Shown here piece by piece: positions 10,281 through 23,589 of a DNA stretch of 64,000 nucleotides. The first letter of the stretch is position 1; the number at the start of each line of letters is the position of its first letter. The notes beneath the pieces were generated by a model. The model had not been told where the DNA came from and searched no databases. It saw nothing but the letters and a program-made list of their open reading frames with translations. The translations under genes were made by a program, and so were the position numbers. This stretch comes from Tolypeutes matacus (taxonomy: Eukaryota; Chordata; Mammalia; Cingulata; Chlamyphoridae). The stretch covers positions 11,705,641-11,769,640 of the forward strand of contig JAKSZT010054568.1 in NCBI GenBank assembly GCA_026826555.1, in the 5' to 3' direction.

Positions 10281-12435
10281 TGATACATCTTAGAAAGAAG
10301 TTTTAAAATTTTGGAATCTCAAAACCAATTGTGTTGATTTCATTTTGAGAAACTTACAACTATGCAATATTGAATTTGTCCAAAAGGAAACATGATATTT
10401 CCCTCTATTATTCAGAATTTATTAATGCCTTACAGTGGGAATAATAATTTTCTTCCTATAGATTTAATGTTATTTTTGAATTGGTTAATCCCAGTAACCT
10501 CACAAGCAGAGTCTTGAGTGAATTGGACTCAGGTGGTAGTAGGTTTCATTCTGGTTCACTGTTATGCTCTTTTTTTTTCTTTTAACCCTTTGGGGTAGCA
10601 AAGGATGTGGGAAGGGTCTTCTGTTTGATTTCACACACAGGTTTGATCCTGACCCTTTCATTTCTATCCTCCTTACCGCATCAATCTGCAAAAACTGAAT
10701 CCCAAATGTGCAGGGTTTAACACATACCACAGTACAAAAGTGGCTGAGGGGCTCAGGTGTTCCACTTTTCACTCTGAAGTAGATTTTCCCCTTGATTTTG
10801 ACCTCAAGATTCCGTATTACATTGTCATTTCTTTGAGGCGCTAATGAATTGACTCTAATATTTTATGCAGCAGTTTTGTTGAACTCGCTATGCTCCACCT
10901 GTAAGATCTATCCATGTCACTGCGCTGGTGCTAGTCCCCTGCCCTGGCTGCTGGACCATGTTCTTGAGCTTGTGTCTCCCATGTTCTCTTGCTTTATTAG
11001 TCTCTTGTGAGATAGGAAGTTTACCTCCAGGTCCACCAGTGCAGCAATACTGTGCCTAAATTGTGGACTGGCTGCAACATATGGCTTGAACATTAAATTA
11101 ACTAATCTCCTAAATGTTCTTGAAAGTATAAGACTAGATCTGTATATCCCAGAATACAAGAGATCATCGATACTAAAAATGGTAAAGGAAATTCCATTAC
11201 AGTAAATAAATTAGAATGTGGAATGATCTACATGCTATGGGAAAATGGTAACTCTTATGCCAATCCAGGGCAAGGATTTAAATGTAATAATTAGCTTAAA
11301 TATAGGGGACCCATCCTAAGAAAAAATTCAGTGATCAAATTATGATATAAGTGAGGATTAGGAGTATTGAGAAAGCATGTCAGTCTACTCAATGGGCATG
11401 TCCAATCCAGGAGTCAAATTGTAGCTTTACTTCCATATCTGAACTTTGACCCTCTCTTCACTTGCATATTAAATTTCAGTCTCCATTACTGTAAATAAAA
11501 AATAAGGTTTCACATATAAAAAAACAGAAATTAGGACAAAACAATTCTCTATTGTATGAAGCATGATCAAGGATGGTGGCCATCGATTCTACACTTGAGA
11601 GTTTGGAAAAGTCCTGGGTATTTAAGGTAGTTCATTCTCTGGGTGAGATGTTACAGGGCAGGAGCCGCAGTCCAGCTTAGGGTTTGTCTTCACAGCTCCG
11701 CCTCTGGTTGTATTCTCTCATTCTAGAAAATACGCCTTCAGGCCCGCGATCAGCACGCAGTGGTAGGTACTTTACTGAATGCCAAGCGGAATACATCATT
11801 TTGGAAAGAGCCTTGTAGGTGCTCAGAGATAAGTGATGAAACATTTAAATTTTAAAATAATTGATAATTCTTCGAACTTTAAGTTAGGATTTCAAGAAGT
11901 GAATAAAACCCCTTCACAGGTCAGTGGTTGGTCCAGGAGACCAGGTGGGGAAGTGGAAGGACTGGTTCTGAGAGCCCCGAAGACTTGGTGGTACCTCGAA
12001 GGCTGGAACTAAACTGCCCTTTCGGGGACAGCTTGAATTTTAGGAAGTTGAGGGGCGAGAGTGCCAGGAGCAGGGGAGAAGATCACCTCTGCCCTTGCTT
12101 ATCTAAGATGCAAGAGGACAGATTTATCATCCCTTTGAGGATGAAACTGGAAGATATATCCTAAACTTAAACTCGTAACTGAAAAGGATATTTCCCCACA
12201 TTCTGCCCTCAAGCTTGTTTTGAAAACTGGCTTCTATAATCTCTCCAAGATGATTTAGTGTTGATGCAGCTTACCTGGATGGCCTCTGAAGGGCTTCCCA
12301 GTCCTCCCCTGGAGTCGGGGGCAGGTGAACACTTTGTCTTGTCAGCTCTTCTGCTTAGAACTCAATCATTCTGTCTGTCTACACTGCCAGCTGTGCTCAC
12401 CAGGTCTCCCTTGCACTGTGTTAGGTCTTCGAGGA
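10281..12435. other. Unclassified sequence
   Basis: No recognised family or exon. A somewhat GC-richer patch at 11,900-12,160 gives a 78-codon frame with no identifiable domain. Confidence 0.4.
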
Positions 12436-12439
12436 CCAC

Positions 12440-12785
12440 TTAAAACTCTGAGTGCTCTGCTTGTCCCCTTGCTTTGACCTGCACGTGCTCCGTCTGTTGC
12501 AGGAATGCCCTTTACTGCGCGCTGCCTGGCTAATTTCTAATCCAGCAAGAGTTGGTTCAGGGATGATATACAGGGATGCTTCCTCTGATTATCAGTGGAA
12601 TGGATTTGGCTCTTTCCCTGGGCAGCCCCTTCCCCGCTTTCCTACTCTCATAATTCTCACCAGAGCCTTCTAAAATATTTGGTTTATTTGTCTATAATTT
12701 TAATAGACAAGAATGTTTCCATCTTTTGCAATATTACACCTGGAACAGCATAGATAATCGGTGAACAATTCTTAAATGAGTTAAA
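12440..12785 (+). mobile_element. L2 LINE 3' fragment
   Basis: It has the pattern of an L2 3' end: a 'ctttgacctgcacgtgctcc' pyrimidine-rich block, a 'cctctgattatc' block, 'ttgtctataattttaataga', and a final 'acctggaacagcatag' followed by 'aacaattcttaaatgag'. It is strongly diverged. Confidence 0.5.
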
Positions 12786-13394
12786 AATGAGCAAACATAC
12801 ATGAACCACTGTGCACAGACACACACCTGCTCACAAACAGGACTTTGCCCAAAGCCTGCTCAGAGCAGCATGATCCTGAAAGAGTGTAGCCTTCCATCCT
12901 CATCTGGACGTCAGTGCCATCTGAGATAAATGGGATTCTGGATGTTTGGCATGAAGTGATGAATCCCACACACTTCTGAACTGTCACAGCCAGAGGGGAT
13001 GCTTGATGATGCTGTACATGAAGGGGAAGCACCTGTGTATCTGCATCATGGAAGAATCCATTTTTAGCTCAGACTTCAATGAAAGTTAGTTTCATCAAAA
13101 CTACAGCAAATTACAGGAACACTTGCTGCAAAGCATATGGCCAATGCAAGGCACAGAGGCAGAGCAGAGAATTATCAAGTCAGAAAATTGAAAGGGACAA
13201 GATAGAAAGCTGCAGAGCAGCACGGAGAGAGAGCAACCACAGGGCAATTAGTAACTGAAGGACTCCTGGGTGGACAATGGCTGACTACTTCAAGTGAACC
13301 TTGAACAAGTCTAATAAGGTTTTCAGAACATCTTCATTCAAAATTGAATCAAAGACGGAAATTTTTAGGCATAAACAAAGGGAAACAAATGGCT
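12786..13394. other. Unclassified sequence
   Basis: Nothing recognised. An 83-codon minus-strand frame at 12,781-13,032 shows no domain and starts in L2 sequence. Confidence 0.4.
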
Positions 13395-13645
13395 GGTAAC
13401 TCAGTTAATCTAAATTGATGACCCAGTGGGGAGGACCCTTTCATACACTGGTGAAAGTGATTCTAAAGTTCATTTTCTAATTCTAACAGGAAGTATGTGA
13501 ATAATCACAGAAATTTTGAAAATAAATAAGAATATTTGGAATATCTGCCTTAAAAGGTATCACAATGCTCTATATGTTAACTGAAATGACTAGTGCTAAC
13601 ACATAAAGAGAGAATAATGGAACAGGAGAGGGTCCACATTTATAT
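13395..13645 (+). mobile_element. Old LINE-1 ORF2 fragment
   Basis: 'gtgattctaaagttcatttt', 'ctaacaggaagtatgtg' and 'aataatggaacaggagaggg' fall in the order and spacing of L1 ORF2 sense sequence. They correspond to the 'aaagttcatttggaa' and 'ccaatggaacagaataga' blocks. The copy is very diverged and truncated at both ends. Confidence 0.5.
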
Positions 13646-13924
13646 AATCTTAAGATTTTAGAAGAGTGGCCTTCCAAGTCAGGAACGTGACTCCTCATCA
13701 AGAGAAGGCAGAGTAAATCTGCCCTGTTCTCCTCTCCTCCCTGAAAGGCGCTGGAGTAACTGAAGCAACAGAAGCAGCCCCAACAGAGAAAGAGCATTTC
13801 AAATTCAGGGAAGATTTCAGCTGTGACGCAATTACAGCCTCAGATCACTGGTTAAGGCTTCCTGAAGCAGTAGAATGCCACTAAGACTTTTGTCTCATTT
13901 CCTTTTACTTCGGTTTGCAGCTGC
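13646..13924. other. Unclassified sequence
   Basis: No feature recognised. Confidence 0.4.
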
Positions 13925-14337
13925 TGTGGGTTGAGTTGTGTCCCCAGAAAAGGCTTGTTCGAGTGCTGACGCCTGGTCCCGTGAATGTGGCCTTCTGTGG
14001 AACTAGGGTCTTGAAGATGTTGTTAGTTGGGGTGAAGCCAAACTGGAGCAGGCTGAGCCTGAATCCAGTGGGACTGGCGTCCTTATAGGAAAGGGAAGAT
14101 GTGGCACGGGCACAGGGGAGAAGGCCCTGGGGCCCCAGGGGCAGGTCACCACGGGAGGTCAGCTGCAAGCAGGAGAGGAGCTCGGGACAGTCTTCCGTAC
14201 GGGCTTCCAAGGCAGCCTGGACCTGCCAACACCCTGATTTTGAACTTCCAGCCGCAGAACTGTGAGGCAATCACCTTCTGGTGCTTTTACCCACCCAGTA
14301 TGGGACACTTTGTTAAGGCAGTTTCTGGAAACTACGA
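13925..14337 (+). mobile_element. MLT1 LTR (ERVL-MaLR)
   Basis: Nearly complete MLT1 structure: 'tgtgggttgagttgtgtccc' at the start, then 'tggcgtccttataggaaagg', 'gattttgaacttccagccgc', 'agaactgtgaggcaatcacc', and 'acccagtatgggacactttg' at the end. The centre is GC-rich, giving overlapping chance frames of 121-127 codons on both strands. Confidence 0.8.
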
Positions 14338-15724
14338 CGGTGTGACAATTGACTCAGGTGATTCTCCAGATAATCAGCAGGTTCAGCATCTCCCATGCGA
14401 CCCTTCACCACACCCTCACTCCCTCTCTTTCTCACACATACACTCACACACATCATTCCTTCATTCAGCTAATATCCATTAAGTCCCTTCCACAGTACCA
14501 GCCCCATGCTGTCTTAAGAACCATCAATTTTCTTTGCATTTTTTTTTACAGTATCACCTCAATTCCAAATATGCATTTATATTAGTCTGTCGTGCAGTTA
14601 TTTATTGTTGTTATCCTATGCTTTATGATCTTAACTGTTTTGCTTTTTGCTTCATATTAAGTTCGGGGAGATGGTACTTTTTATTGGATCCTCCCTCCTT
14701 TGAGTTTCTGGTTTGCCTTAAGTTTCTGCATTTTTCAGATGAGTAGGAAATAGGTGTATAGGCTGATATTCCTCAGGTTTTCCATGCAATGTGGCTAGGT
14801 AGAGGATCTCCCATGCCATATGTGTTAGAGGAGACATTTGAGCTTATAGGGTGGGCGTCTCTGGTTTGCCTGGGCTGGAAAGATCATTGGGAATTTCCTC
14901 ATGCTGTTTTGTCCAAGGGTGCAGAGGCAAGGCTCTCTTCTGTGCAGGGAGCAAATCTGTGCATCCTCTCCATGGACTTTATTCCAGCTTTCACCCAGGA
15001 GAGGCAGGAATGCCAGGGTCATCATTCCTCCTTCTCCATCCCTTCTGTCCCTTTTCTTCCCCCAAATAGCAAGCAAATAGTGGAGCACAGTTGGCTCCTC
15101 CTCTTGGCCTCCCTTCACCATCCTTACAGGGGCCCAGCGTTTGAGCTGGAACAGCTCTGCCCCCCACCAGCAGTTCACAATTCAACTTTCCTTTTGGCTG
15201 TAACTGAATAATTGAGTTACCTTTCATACACCATCAAAAGATGTAATAATAGTAAGTCCTAGTGTCCTGCATTCATGGCCCCAGCCATCCATTGGAAAAG
15301 TAGTTCCTGTACCTTTTGGGAAACATTATAAACAATGTTTCATAGGCTTCATAGGAGTAATATCTGCTTCTAACTGAAAAACACTTGGTTCATTATCTGT
15401 TTTGGGAGATCTAAAAGCCTTGTTAGTAATAATGTTTACTGCACAAATAAAAGCTCCAGGAATTTACTAAGGCTGATTACCAGTTATTTGTAGAATCAAA
15501 TGACCAAACTTGATACACTTCAAGCAAGCTTCCAAGTAACTGTCACCTTCAAGTCCCTAAATATAAGCTGTTGGAAAAGTGTCTTAGAGAAAATATCGGA
15601 AGTCTTTACAAATTCCCTAGTGTGTCAAAGGCAATAATACAAAGCTGGTAACATGATAAACACATTCGCTTTCTCTATTTTCATTTTTTCATTTATGTGA
15701 TAAGTGTCTAGAATTCACAAGTTT
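14338..15724. other. Unclassified sequence with a CA/CT-rich patch
   Basis: A CA/CT-rich patch lies at about 14,405-14,460. A GC-richer block at 14,790-15,210 has open frames on both strands (140 and 117 codons) but no recognisable protein domain. I do not call a gene. Confidence 0.4.
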
Positions 15725-15865
15725 CTTAGATTACTTTTAGATATTTAATCTCACTTAATCCTCAAGGAAATGTTATGAGTTAATACTATTTCCACTTCAA
15801 ACATAAAGAAATCAAAGCTTAAAGAGTTCAAGGAACCAATCCAATATCACAGGCATTACATGTGT
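15725..15865 (-). mobile_element. MIR SINE fragment, antisense
   Basis: 'ctcacttaatcctcaaggaa', 'atgttatgagttaatactat' and 'aaagagttcaaggaaccaat' followed by 'atcacaggcatt' follow the reverse complement of MIR. Confidence 0.6.
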
Positions 15866-17029
15866 CAGATGTCTGATACCTTTTCTAGATCACAAAATCT
15901 CTCTTCAACTGTGTCTAATGTGAGGGTAAATTAATTGAATTTTAAATTTTAAAAATGTTAGTTACTATATTATCAGTCCTTAGATTTCTATTGGAAAAAA
16001 ATTGAAACCTGACTTACATTGTTATGCCTTAGCTTTATTTTTTGGAATCTATTAAATTATTTGAAATTCTGTTTCAATTTTTGTTTTTTGTTTTTTGTTT
16101 TTTGCCAGTTTGATGGTATTGAGGATTTATTCTTATTTCCATTTTTGTAGTTATGGTAACTTATGTATTTAATATTTTATTTTTAAAATGAAATGCTCAT
16201 ATTTGTAGATATTCAGGACATTTTAAAATTATTTGATACTGCAATGAAGATTCCTCCTGAAAAGATTTCTCTGTTTTTCACAGGTTTCTGCAGTCACTGC
16301 AGATCCATGAGTAATTATGTTAAAGTATATTTGTATCTTGCATGTTTTTTGGGTTACCCAGGTAGTTTGCATTAGGACTACAAACCTGCCTCAAGGAGAG
16401 AGTACAGTAATAATTTTTTAGAGAAAATGTGTTCAATTTTTGCTTTTGTTTCTGTTCAGTGCCAAGGTTTTAGAAAGGGCTTTCTCTCATAACTAACAGT
16501 TATTACTGGTTTTCTATCCAGAGTACTTATTACTTTCCTGCTGTGTCATGGATGGATGAAAGAAGTGTGTCTGTTTGTTTTATATCAGCATTTTGGTTAT
16601 TTTCAGAGGAAGTATTTGTCTAGTAAATGAGGTATGGCAAGAAATGTAGTTGCTGCTTTCTGTATGATTTTCAAGTTATACTTTTCCTTATTTTCAAAAT
16701 CGCCAATTTACGCTGTCCCATTTTATTCAAGTATTAGCTTGTGAAATCTCATGTTTTGATTTAATATTGCCAGTATCTTTTCCATTTGATTCAACATTTC
16801 AAAAAACAAAATACAACTTTTGGGTATTTTGTTTCTATACATTATATCTTTCCATTATTTGTCATTTTCCACTATTTACTCCCTTCAAATATTTTCTATG
16901 CATTTATTCTGTTATTCTATTTCTAATTGACACAGATGGGTATTTATCTAATGAATGTTCAGCTTTGTAATTATTATAAATAAAAAGTACTTAAGGCTAT
17001 ATATTTTTCCTCTCAGTACCCAGAGGATC
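15866..17029. other. Unclassified AT-rich sequence
   Basis: A (TTTTTTG)n run sits at about 16,081-16,106. The T-rich plus strand may hide a very old antisense LINE, but no diagnostic block is clear. Confidence 0.4.
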
Positions 17030-17965
17030 TTTATTAATTTTTGGAATATAATACAATAAAATTAACTTTGTAGAGAGGTGTAGATCTCTATGCATTTTAA
17101 CACATGAATATTTTCAAGAAAACAGAATCACAATAAAGATACAGAATAGTTCCATCACCCCCAAACTCCACCTCCTCTTATTCTTTTATAATGCCTTTCC
17201 CCTACTGATAACCCAGAATCCTCTGTTCTATTCCCCTTCCACATAGTTTTGTCTTTTTGGAATGTCTACACTGGATGGAATAGTGCTCTCCCCAAATTCA
17301 TGACCACCATAACTTCAGAATATGAATTTACCCAAAATAAGGTCTTAAAGATATAATTATATAAGTTGTGGTCATAGTGTATGATGGTGGGCATTAAATC
17401 CAATACGATTGGTGTCTTATAAGAAGAGAGAAATTTGGGTACAGAGACACATGCTGCCTTTGAGATTCATCTAAGATGTTATGTGTATCAATGTTTGCAC
17501 TTGTTCTTTTTTTCTGAGTTCTATTCCAGTGTATGGATATGTCATAATCTTCTTATTCATTCATTCATTCAAAGATATTGAGGCATTCAGGTTGCTTCCA
17601 GTCTTTTGCTATTACTCTATAAATGCCTAGGAGGTGGATTGCTGGGTCATGTCTAAGTGTATACTGAGCTTTTAAAAAAAAATTATTCTAAAGAAACTTT
17701 AGATTACATCCTTAACTTTTAAAGACACTACCAAAACATTTCTTAGATTGACTATCATTTTACATTTCCACTAGCAATGTAAGAGAGTTCCAGGTCATCC
17801 TTTTCCTTGCCAGCACTGGGCATTGTGAATGTTTTTATTGTCAGTATTTTTATTTGTTCACTCTAATTGGTTTGTAGTGGTATCTCCTTGTGGTTTTAGT
17901 TTGCAATTCCTGATGGATAAGGATGATGACTGCCTTTTCATGTGCATATTTGTCATTTGTAGCTA
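17030..17965 (-). mobile_element. Old L1M LINE 3' end, split by an MLT1 LTR
   Basis: The plus strand carries the antisense L1M 3' signature: 'acagaatagttccatcaccc', 'ctgataacccagaatcc', then after the LTR 'tgagattcatctaagatgtt', 'ccagtgtatggatatgtcat', 'aggtggattgctgggtcatg' and 'ggtatctccttgtggtttta'. The two halves are collinear across the 17,268-17,466 insert, which shows the LTR landed in a pre-existing L1. Confidence 0.7.
17268..17466 (+). mobile_element. MLT1 LTR fragment
   Basis: 'ctccccaaattcatgacc', 'gaatttacccaaaataaggt', 'caatacgattggtgtcttat' and 'aagaagagagaaatttggg' match the 5' half of MLT1. The 3' half is missing. It lies within an antisense L1M copy. Confidence 0.7.
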
Positions 17966-18347
17966 TGTATCCTAGAAAAAAAAACATGTTTTTCATCTTA
18001 ATCCCATTCCTGTGGGTGTGAACTCATAACATACTGTGGGATTTATTTTAGTTAAGGCGTGGCCACCTGAATAGGGTTGGGTCCTGATCCTATTACTGGA
18101 GACCTTAGAAAGAGAAAGTCATAGGGAGGAGACAGAAGCTGGAGTTCTATGGGAAGTCAGAAGTGGAAGAAGAGGACATTGTGATGTGAAGGAAAGCTAA
18201 GGACCCTCAAGGTTTGCTAGTCTTCCAGAATGCTACTGACCCAAGGAGGAAGCAAGCTTCCAGCTCTCAAAACTGTGAACCAATGCTTCCCTTTGTATAA
18301 GCCGACCCATTGAGTAGTGTTGTCATGGCAGCCTGGAAGCTAATACA
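17966..18347 (+). mobile_element. MaLR-like LTR
   Basis: It begins TGTATCCTAGAAAAAAAAAC and ends AAGCTAATACA, so it has TG...CA ends. It contains 'tcctgatcctattactggag', 'gacattgtgatgtgaagg' and 'aaactgtgaaccaatgcttc'. About 380 bases long, with no internal genes beside it. Confidence 0.65.
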
Positions 18348-18763
18348 CCATCCTGATGTCCTTTGGTTTACCCACAAAATTTCATAAGGATTATTTCATT
18401 ATCTTATTTTCCATTTAAGTATCTATATTTCTAAAATGTGTTATTTTGATGCAAAATATGCAGAAATATTTATCTTATACACTCTTCAAATGTATGAGAT
18501 TTTGTTATATATATGTATATATATTACTTTTAAAATAAACTCATTATTTTAAATGTATTTAGATTTATAGAAGATTGTGAAGAAAATACTGAGAGTTCCC
18601 ATATACCCCATACCCATTTTTCTTATTGTTAATATGATATATTTATAATAATAATTAATCACACTGATGTATTTTTAGTAACTGAAATCCATGTTTTATT
18701 CAGATAGTCTTAGTTTTTACTTAAGGTCTTCCTTGTGTTCAAGACCCCAGCCTGGATTCCACA

Positions 18764-19380
18764 TGGTTTAGTTTGCAAAAGGCTGCCAATGCAAAGATAC
18801 AGAAATGAGAGTTTATTAGGTAAAATCATACAAGTACAAGGCTGTGAAAATGTCCAAATCAAGGCATCTTCAGAGATTCTTTCTTACCACAAGTCTGCTG
18901 CTGAATCTTCGACTCCTGACCCAGGGCAAGGCAAAGTGAAGGATCTGCCAGTCTCTTGCAGCCTTCTCCAGGCTCCCCTCTTTCCATCTCAACCTGCCCC
19001 ATGGACCTAGCCTCTTGGGGGCCTCCTTGCTTCAGCTTCTCCACTGATTTCAGCCTCCACCATCTCTCTCAGGCTCTCGAGGTTTCTCTGTCTTTCTCCA
19101 GCTGCAGGGGAACCTAGAGTCCTCTCTCATGACAGGATAAAATGGCAGCTCTTTCTTTGTGTGTCTCCACATGATTTATAGGAGACTCCAGTAAGAGGGC
19201 TGAGACCCACCCTTCAATCAGAGGCCCCCAACTGAGTTAAATCCAATCAAAGGGTCCCACAATCTAATCAAAGGCCCTTAACTAAAACTAATGCAATCAA
19301 AGAAATGGATTAATTCACACCCACAGGAATGGATTAATTCAAGAACATATTTTTCTGGGGTCCACAAAAGACTAAAACCA
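18764..19380 (-). mobile_element. MaLR-like LTR (long xenarthran subtype), antisense
   Basis: It starts TGGTTTAGTTTGCAAAAGGC and ends GACTAAAACCA, giving TG...CA ends. It contains 'tgtccaaatcaaggcatctt', 'tctccacatgatttatagga' and 'acccacaggaatggattaat'. The copy at 34,453-35,047 shares its layout, including the tandem 'caatctaatcaaagg' motifs. Flanking 5-mers (CCACA and GGACA) do not match cleanly, so the target duplication is not proven. Confidence 0.7.
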
Positions 19381-19845
19381 GGACAGGGCTTTACATTTGT
19401 TCTTGTAGCTCCTTAGGCTACTCTTAACTGTGAAGTTTCTCAGCCTTTTCTTGGTTTTGATGACCTTGGCAATTTAGAGAATTGGTCAGGTATTTTGTAC
19501 AATGACCCTCAATTGGGAATTTCTTGATATTTTTCTTATGATTAGACCAGGTTTATCTTGCTTTGAAAGGAGTATCAGTCTTATCACATCTTATCAAGGG
19601 TAGATACTAGCAGAATAATGACTGCTGCTGCTGTTAGTCTTGATCACAGGCTGACATAAGGTTTTTTAGATTTTGCCACTGGAAAATGATCTCTTTTTCT
19701 CTCTTTTTCTGTTTTATTCTTTGGAAAGTAGTCATAAATGTAACCTTTACTTAAGGAGTGGGGAGTTAGGCTTCATCTCCTTGAGGTTGAAGTATCTACA
19801 TAAATTATTTGAAATTATTTGAAATGAGACATTTGTCTATTTTCC

Positions 19846-20268
19846 CTAGTTGGGAATTGAATCATGTTCCCCACAAAAGACGTGTTCAGGTCCCAACCCC
19901 TGGCCCTTTGGATGTGAACCCACTTTTAAGCAGGACCTTTGATGATGCTATTAGTCAAGATGTGCCTGAACTGAAGGAGGGTGGCCTTAGTTCAACGTGG
20001 CTGGGATATGCATAAATAAAGGAAATTGTACATGGAAGGAGAAGCCGTGGGGAACTGCTAGAAGCTGGAAGTCAGTGGTACTCAGAAGAGAAAGGAGAAG
20101 ATACCACCATGGGCATTGCCATGTGTGGGAAAGCCAAGGACCCCCAAAGTTTGCCAGGACTCTAGGAAGAAGCAAGCCTTCCAGCTCCTGAAACTGTGAG
20201 CCAATAAATCCCTGTTGTTATGCCAATTCATTCGATGGTGTTTATTTTAGCAGCTAGGAAGCTAGGAC
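19846..20268 (+). mobile_element. MLT1/MaLR-like LTR
   Basis: It shows 'gggaattgaatcatgttccc', 'cctttgatgatgctattagt', 'gccatgtgtgggaaagcc' and 'aaactgtgagccaataaatc', and ends at 'tttattttagcagctagg'. It interrupts the L1M backbone, which resumes at about 20,275. Confidence 0.7.
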
Positions 20269-20704
20269 ATCCTCTTTTTATTTATTTATTCAATCATGTA
20301 TTTATGTCAGTATGGACCATGTATATTTATTTTATGGGTTAAAATACAATACAATTTTTTGTCTCAAATTATTCCAATTTTGGCTATTGAGAGCTTTTTT
20401 AGTTGGCTTTGTGTTCCTTTGACATGTCCCAAACAATGTGTTTTTTTGGAATACTTTCTTACCAGGACACTACAAAATCTCCTTTTGTCTATTTTCTGGA
20501 CTAGTCCTAGAATCAGCCATTTCTCCAAAGGGCTCTGCCCTTTGTGTTTGTTTAATTTTGTTGTGTTTTACTAGGGTATATTATTAGAAACCAAGACTTG
20601 GGTGCTAGACACCCCCAATGTTACTGGAGTGTCATTGCTTCTAGGACTTCTCTGCTGACAAAGCAGGGAAATATGTGTTAATGACATCGTGCATGTGTGT
20701 AGAG

Positions 20705-20735
20705 AGATAGAGATAAGTAGATAGATAGATAGAGG
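20705..20735. repeat. Short GATA-rich tract
   Basis: Imperfect GATA/AGAT units sit within antisense L1M sequence. Confidence 0.6.
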
Positions 20736-22620
20736 TAATATATAGAGATAGACATACATATAGAGAGATATTGAAATATAGATTAATATAAAGAGGTATC
20801 TATATCTTTTGTATCTTTATTAAGCTAAATCTTAATTAATACTGATGTGTCTTACTCAAATCCACTACCACATGGATAATTCTTGCATTCTCTTGCCTAT
20901 CTGTGATCTCCCACTCCAACAGTGAGAAAAATTGGCTCATGCTAACAGTCACCCATTGAATTAATTGTTCACTTCTGCTATACATGTATATGGTATCAAA
21001 ATCATTACCCAGCATCCCTGGGCAAAAATATATATCTATTTTGGGGCAAACATATTTATCATCCAGCGTACAGTACCCATAAGCTGCCTCTTTCACCTTT
21101 AGTCTTCCAGACACCAGCTTTTCCAGAGCTACTCAGGTCAGCACCTTTCCCTGACCCCATTCACTGAATTTGTTTCATACACTTTTAATGCAGGGCAATT
21201 CTTTTGCCACATTCTGCATTCCATCACAGGATTACCCAATTGCCTAAACATGTACTTTTACATTAAGTTTCACTCATCATGCTATAAAGTTCAATGGGAT
21301 TTTTGAATGCACCGTGTCCTATAACCAGCATCACAGTGGGGAAGGTTTCACTGTCCTTAAAAGTCCTTTGTGCTTCATCTATCCAGTTTGTCTCTCCTCA
21401 TCTCACCACACCCTTGGCAAACTCAGATCTTTTTACCATCGCTATTGTTTTGCCTTTGCTAGAAAGTTACAGAAATGGAATCAGAGCTGATGTAACCTTC
21501 CCAGAATGGCTTCTTCCATCTGCATATGCACTGGCCACTCATCAGTGGCTTGGCATGGCTTCGTAGCTCATTCCTGTTTTAGCAAATAGTATTCCACCGC
21601 ATGGTACCCCACAGTTAGTGTATCTTTTTTTTTTTATTTTTACAATTTTGGTATTTATTTCTAATTCACTTCCATTGTGCACAGAACATGTGGTATATAT
21701 GATATAAATTATTTAAAATTTGTTTAGACTTGCTTTATTGCTAAGTCATGGTAAATTTATAAATTTAACTTTGTTGCTTAAAAAGTGTGTTTTTTTCCCT
21801 AAAGATGTGTACTGTTCTGTGTAAACTAGATATTTTTGTAGATTTGATCTGTCAGTTTCTGAGTGAGGTGTGTTAACTTTATGCTATCATTTTATTGAAT
21901 TCTGATTACTAATATTTTTAGTAATTCTGCATTTAAATGCATAGTAATAATTGAAATCCTCTTATTCTGATTTATCATTTTTAATTTTTGTCATTATTAT
22001 GCTAGTTAATAAAAACAATTTAGACACTTATTTTTCTAGATTGGTTATTTCTTCAGTGAAACTTAAGTAGGATTAAAATTTTCTGTTCGTTGAAATACCA
22101 ATGATTCTGTTGTGAAACCCTGTTCACTGAGTGATGTTTGTTGCAACTATTGTTCTCGTTAAGACAGTGAGAACTCCTATTTTCAGTTTTAACAATATGA
22201 AATTTTTCTAAAGAAATCATCCATTTTGTTCAGCTTTCAAAACCACTTGCATAGAGTTTGTATATCATTTCCGTGGGACAATTTTACATTTTTCTGTATC
22301 AAATATTTGTAGATGTGCCCATGTCCCTTCTTTTTTTCTTTTAGGTTGTTGATGTAAATGGTGTTGTTTCAATTGTTGTTTTAGTTTTACAGAGCAATTT
22401 TGGATTTCAGAAATTTACTCCTATATTTTGTTATTATAAGTCAATAATTCTGCCTTTAATTGTATTTATTACCTTCATCAGAAATATTATTTGCTACTTT
22501 AAAATGAATAATATCAATAAATTACTAAGTTGGACACTATTATTAGATATTATTTTCTTTTAAACTTAAGTGACTTAAAGTAATACCAGTAGAGCTTATG
22601 ATTTTATATAATCTGTTATT

Positions 22621-23240
22621 AACAAAAATAGAGAAAGGGGTGCTTTAACCTTTTTCTCAGTCATGGAGAATATGGGTAAATGTATGGCAACCTGGAAGAA
22701 TCAAATTAAATGTTCTCCATAAACAATACAAAGCTAAACTCTCTGAATTCAATTTTGGTGTGTTTCTTAATTTTACTTGCTTTTTATGACTTTGGTTTTG
22801 TATTTTTCCTTGTTAAACTTTCCCAATCAATTAATATTATGATAGGCTCCATCTCTAAATACAGCACAAGTTAGAAGGTCACAATTTGGAGAATTTGTTA
22901 GGGACTTGTGTGTATGCAGGGTACTGAGAAGTGGGGCAGTTAGGTGGTGAGAGGTGTTTAACTGCCTCAGAAAATGACCTTATTTTGGATTTGGAAACCT
23001 TTTCATAGCTCTCCCTCTCTTCCATATTAAGACCTCATTTTGTACAATTATTCACACTAACCCATCAATTTTTTTAAAAAATTTTATGCGGCACTTCCTA
23101 TGTATGATGATTTGTTCCTTTCTTTTTAAAATACTAAATCCTACTAAAGTGTCCAGCACTTTTACAACATGTTCCCAAATCCAACAAGAGGAAATGTATA
23201 ATAATGAGAAAAATGGACCCTGCTGTTAATGTTTTACAGA
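22621..23240. other. Unclassified AT-rich sequence
   Basis: No gene or named repeat is recognised. Confidence 0.4.
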
Positions 23241-23383
23241 TGAGGACATAAGGCCTGTTCTCAGTGGCCTACTATATACTAAGATGCTGGGGTAACTTTA
23301 GCTACCAAGATAGAAATAGGTTTTGCCTCAAAGAATATCCAATTTATAATGGAAGAGTAAACATTAATCAAGTAATCACAGGT

Positions 23384-23429
23384 ATAGATAGATGATGATA
23401 GATAGATAGATAGATGAAAGATAGATGAT

Positions 23430-23477
<48 letters not shown>

Positions 23478-23538
23478 TAGATATATAGNNNNNNNNNNGA
23501 TAGATGATAGATAAATGATAGAGAGATGATAGATAGAT

Positions 23539-23589
<51 letters not shown>

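Larger units (their letters stand above)
18355..22620 (-). mobile_element. Old L1M LINE, long antisense backbone
   Basis: Between LTR insertions the plus strand repeatedly shows antisense L1M 3' UTR blocks: 'gagagttcccatatacccca' (18,592), 'ttgatgaccttggcaattta' (19,456), 'agagcttttttagttggc' (20,390), 'cctagaatcagccatttctc' (20,506) and 'attgcttctaggacttctct' (20,634). 'tttgcctttgctagaaagtt' follows at about 21,450. From about 21,625 it becomes a more decayed antisense ORF2-like stretch. No frame is intact. Two LTRs (18,764-19,380 and 19,846-20,268) interrupt it. Confidence 0.65.

Noticed and set aside
14789..15211. Overlapping 140- and 117-codon frames
   Set aside because: Open on both strands without domain content; consistent with chance in a GC-richer patch.
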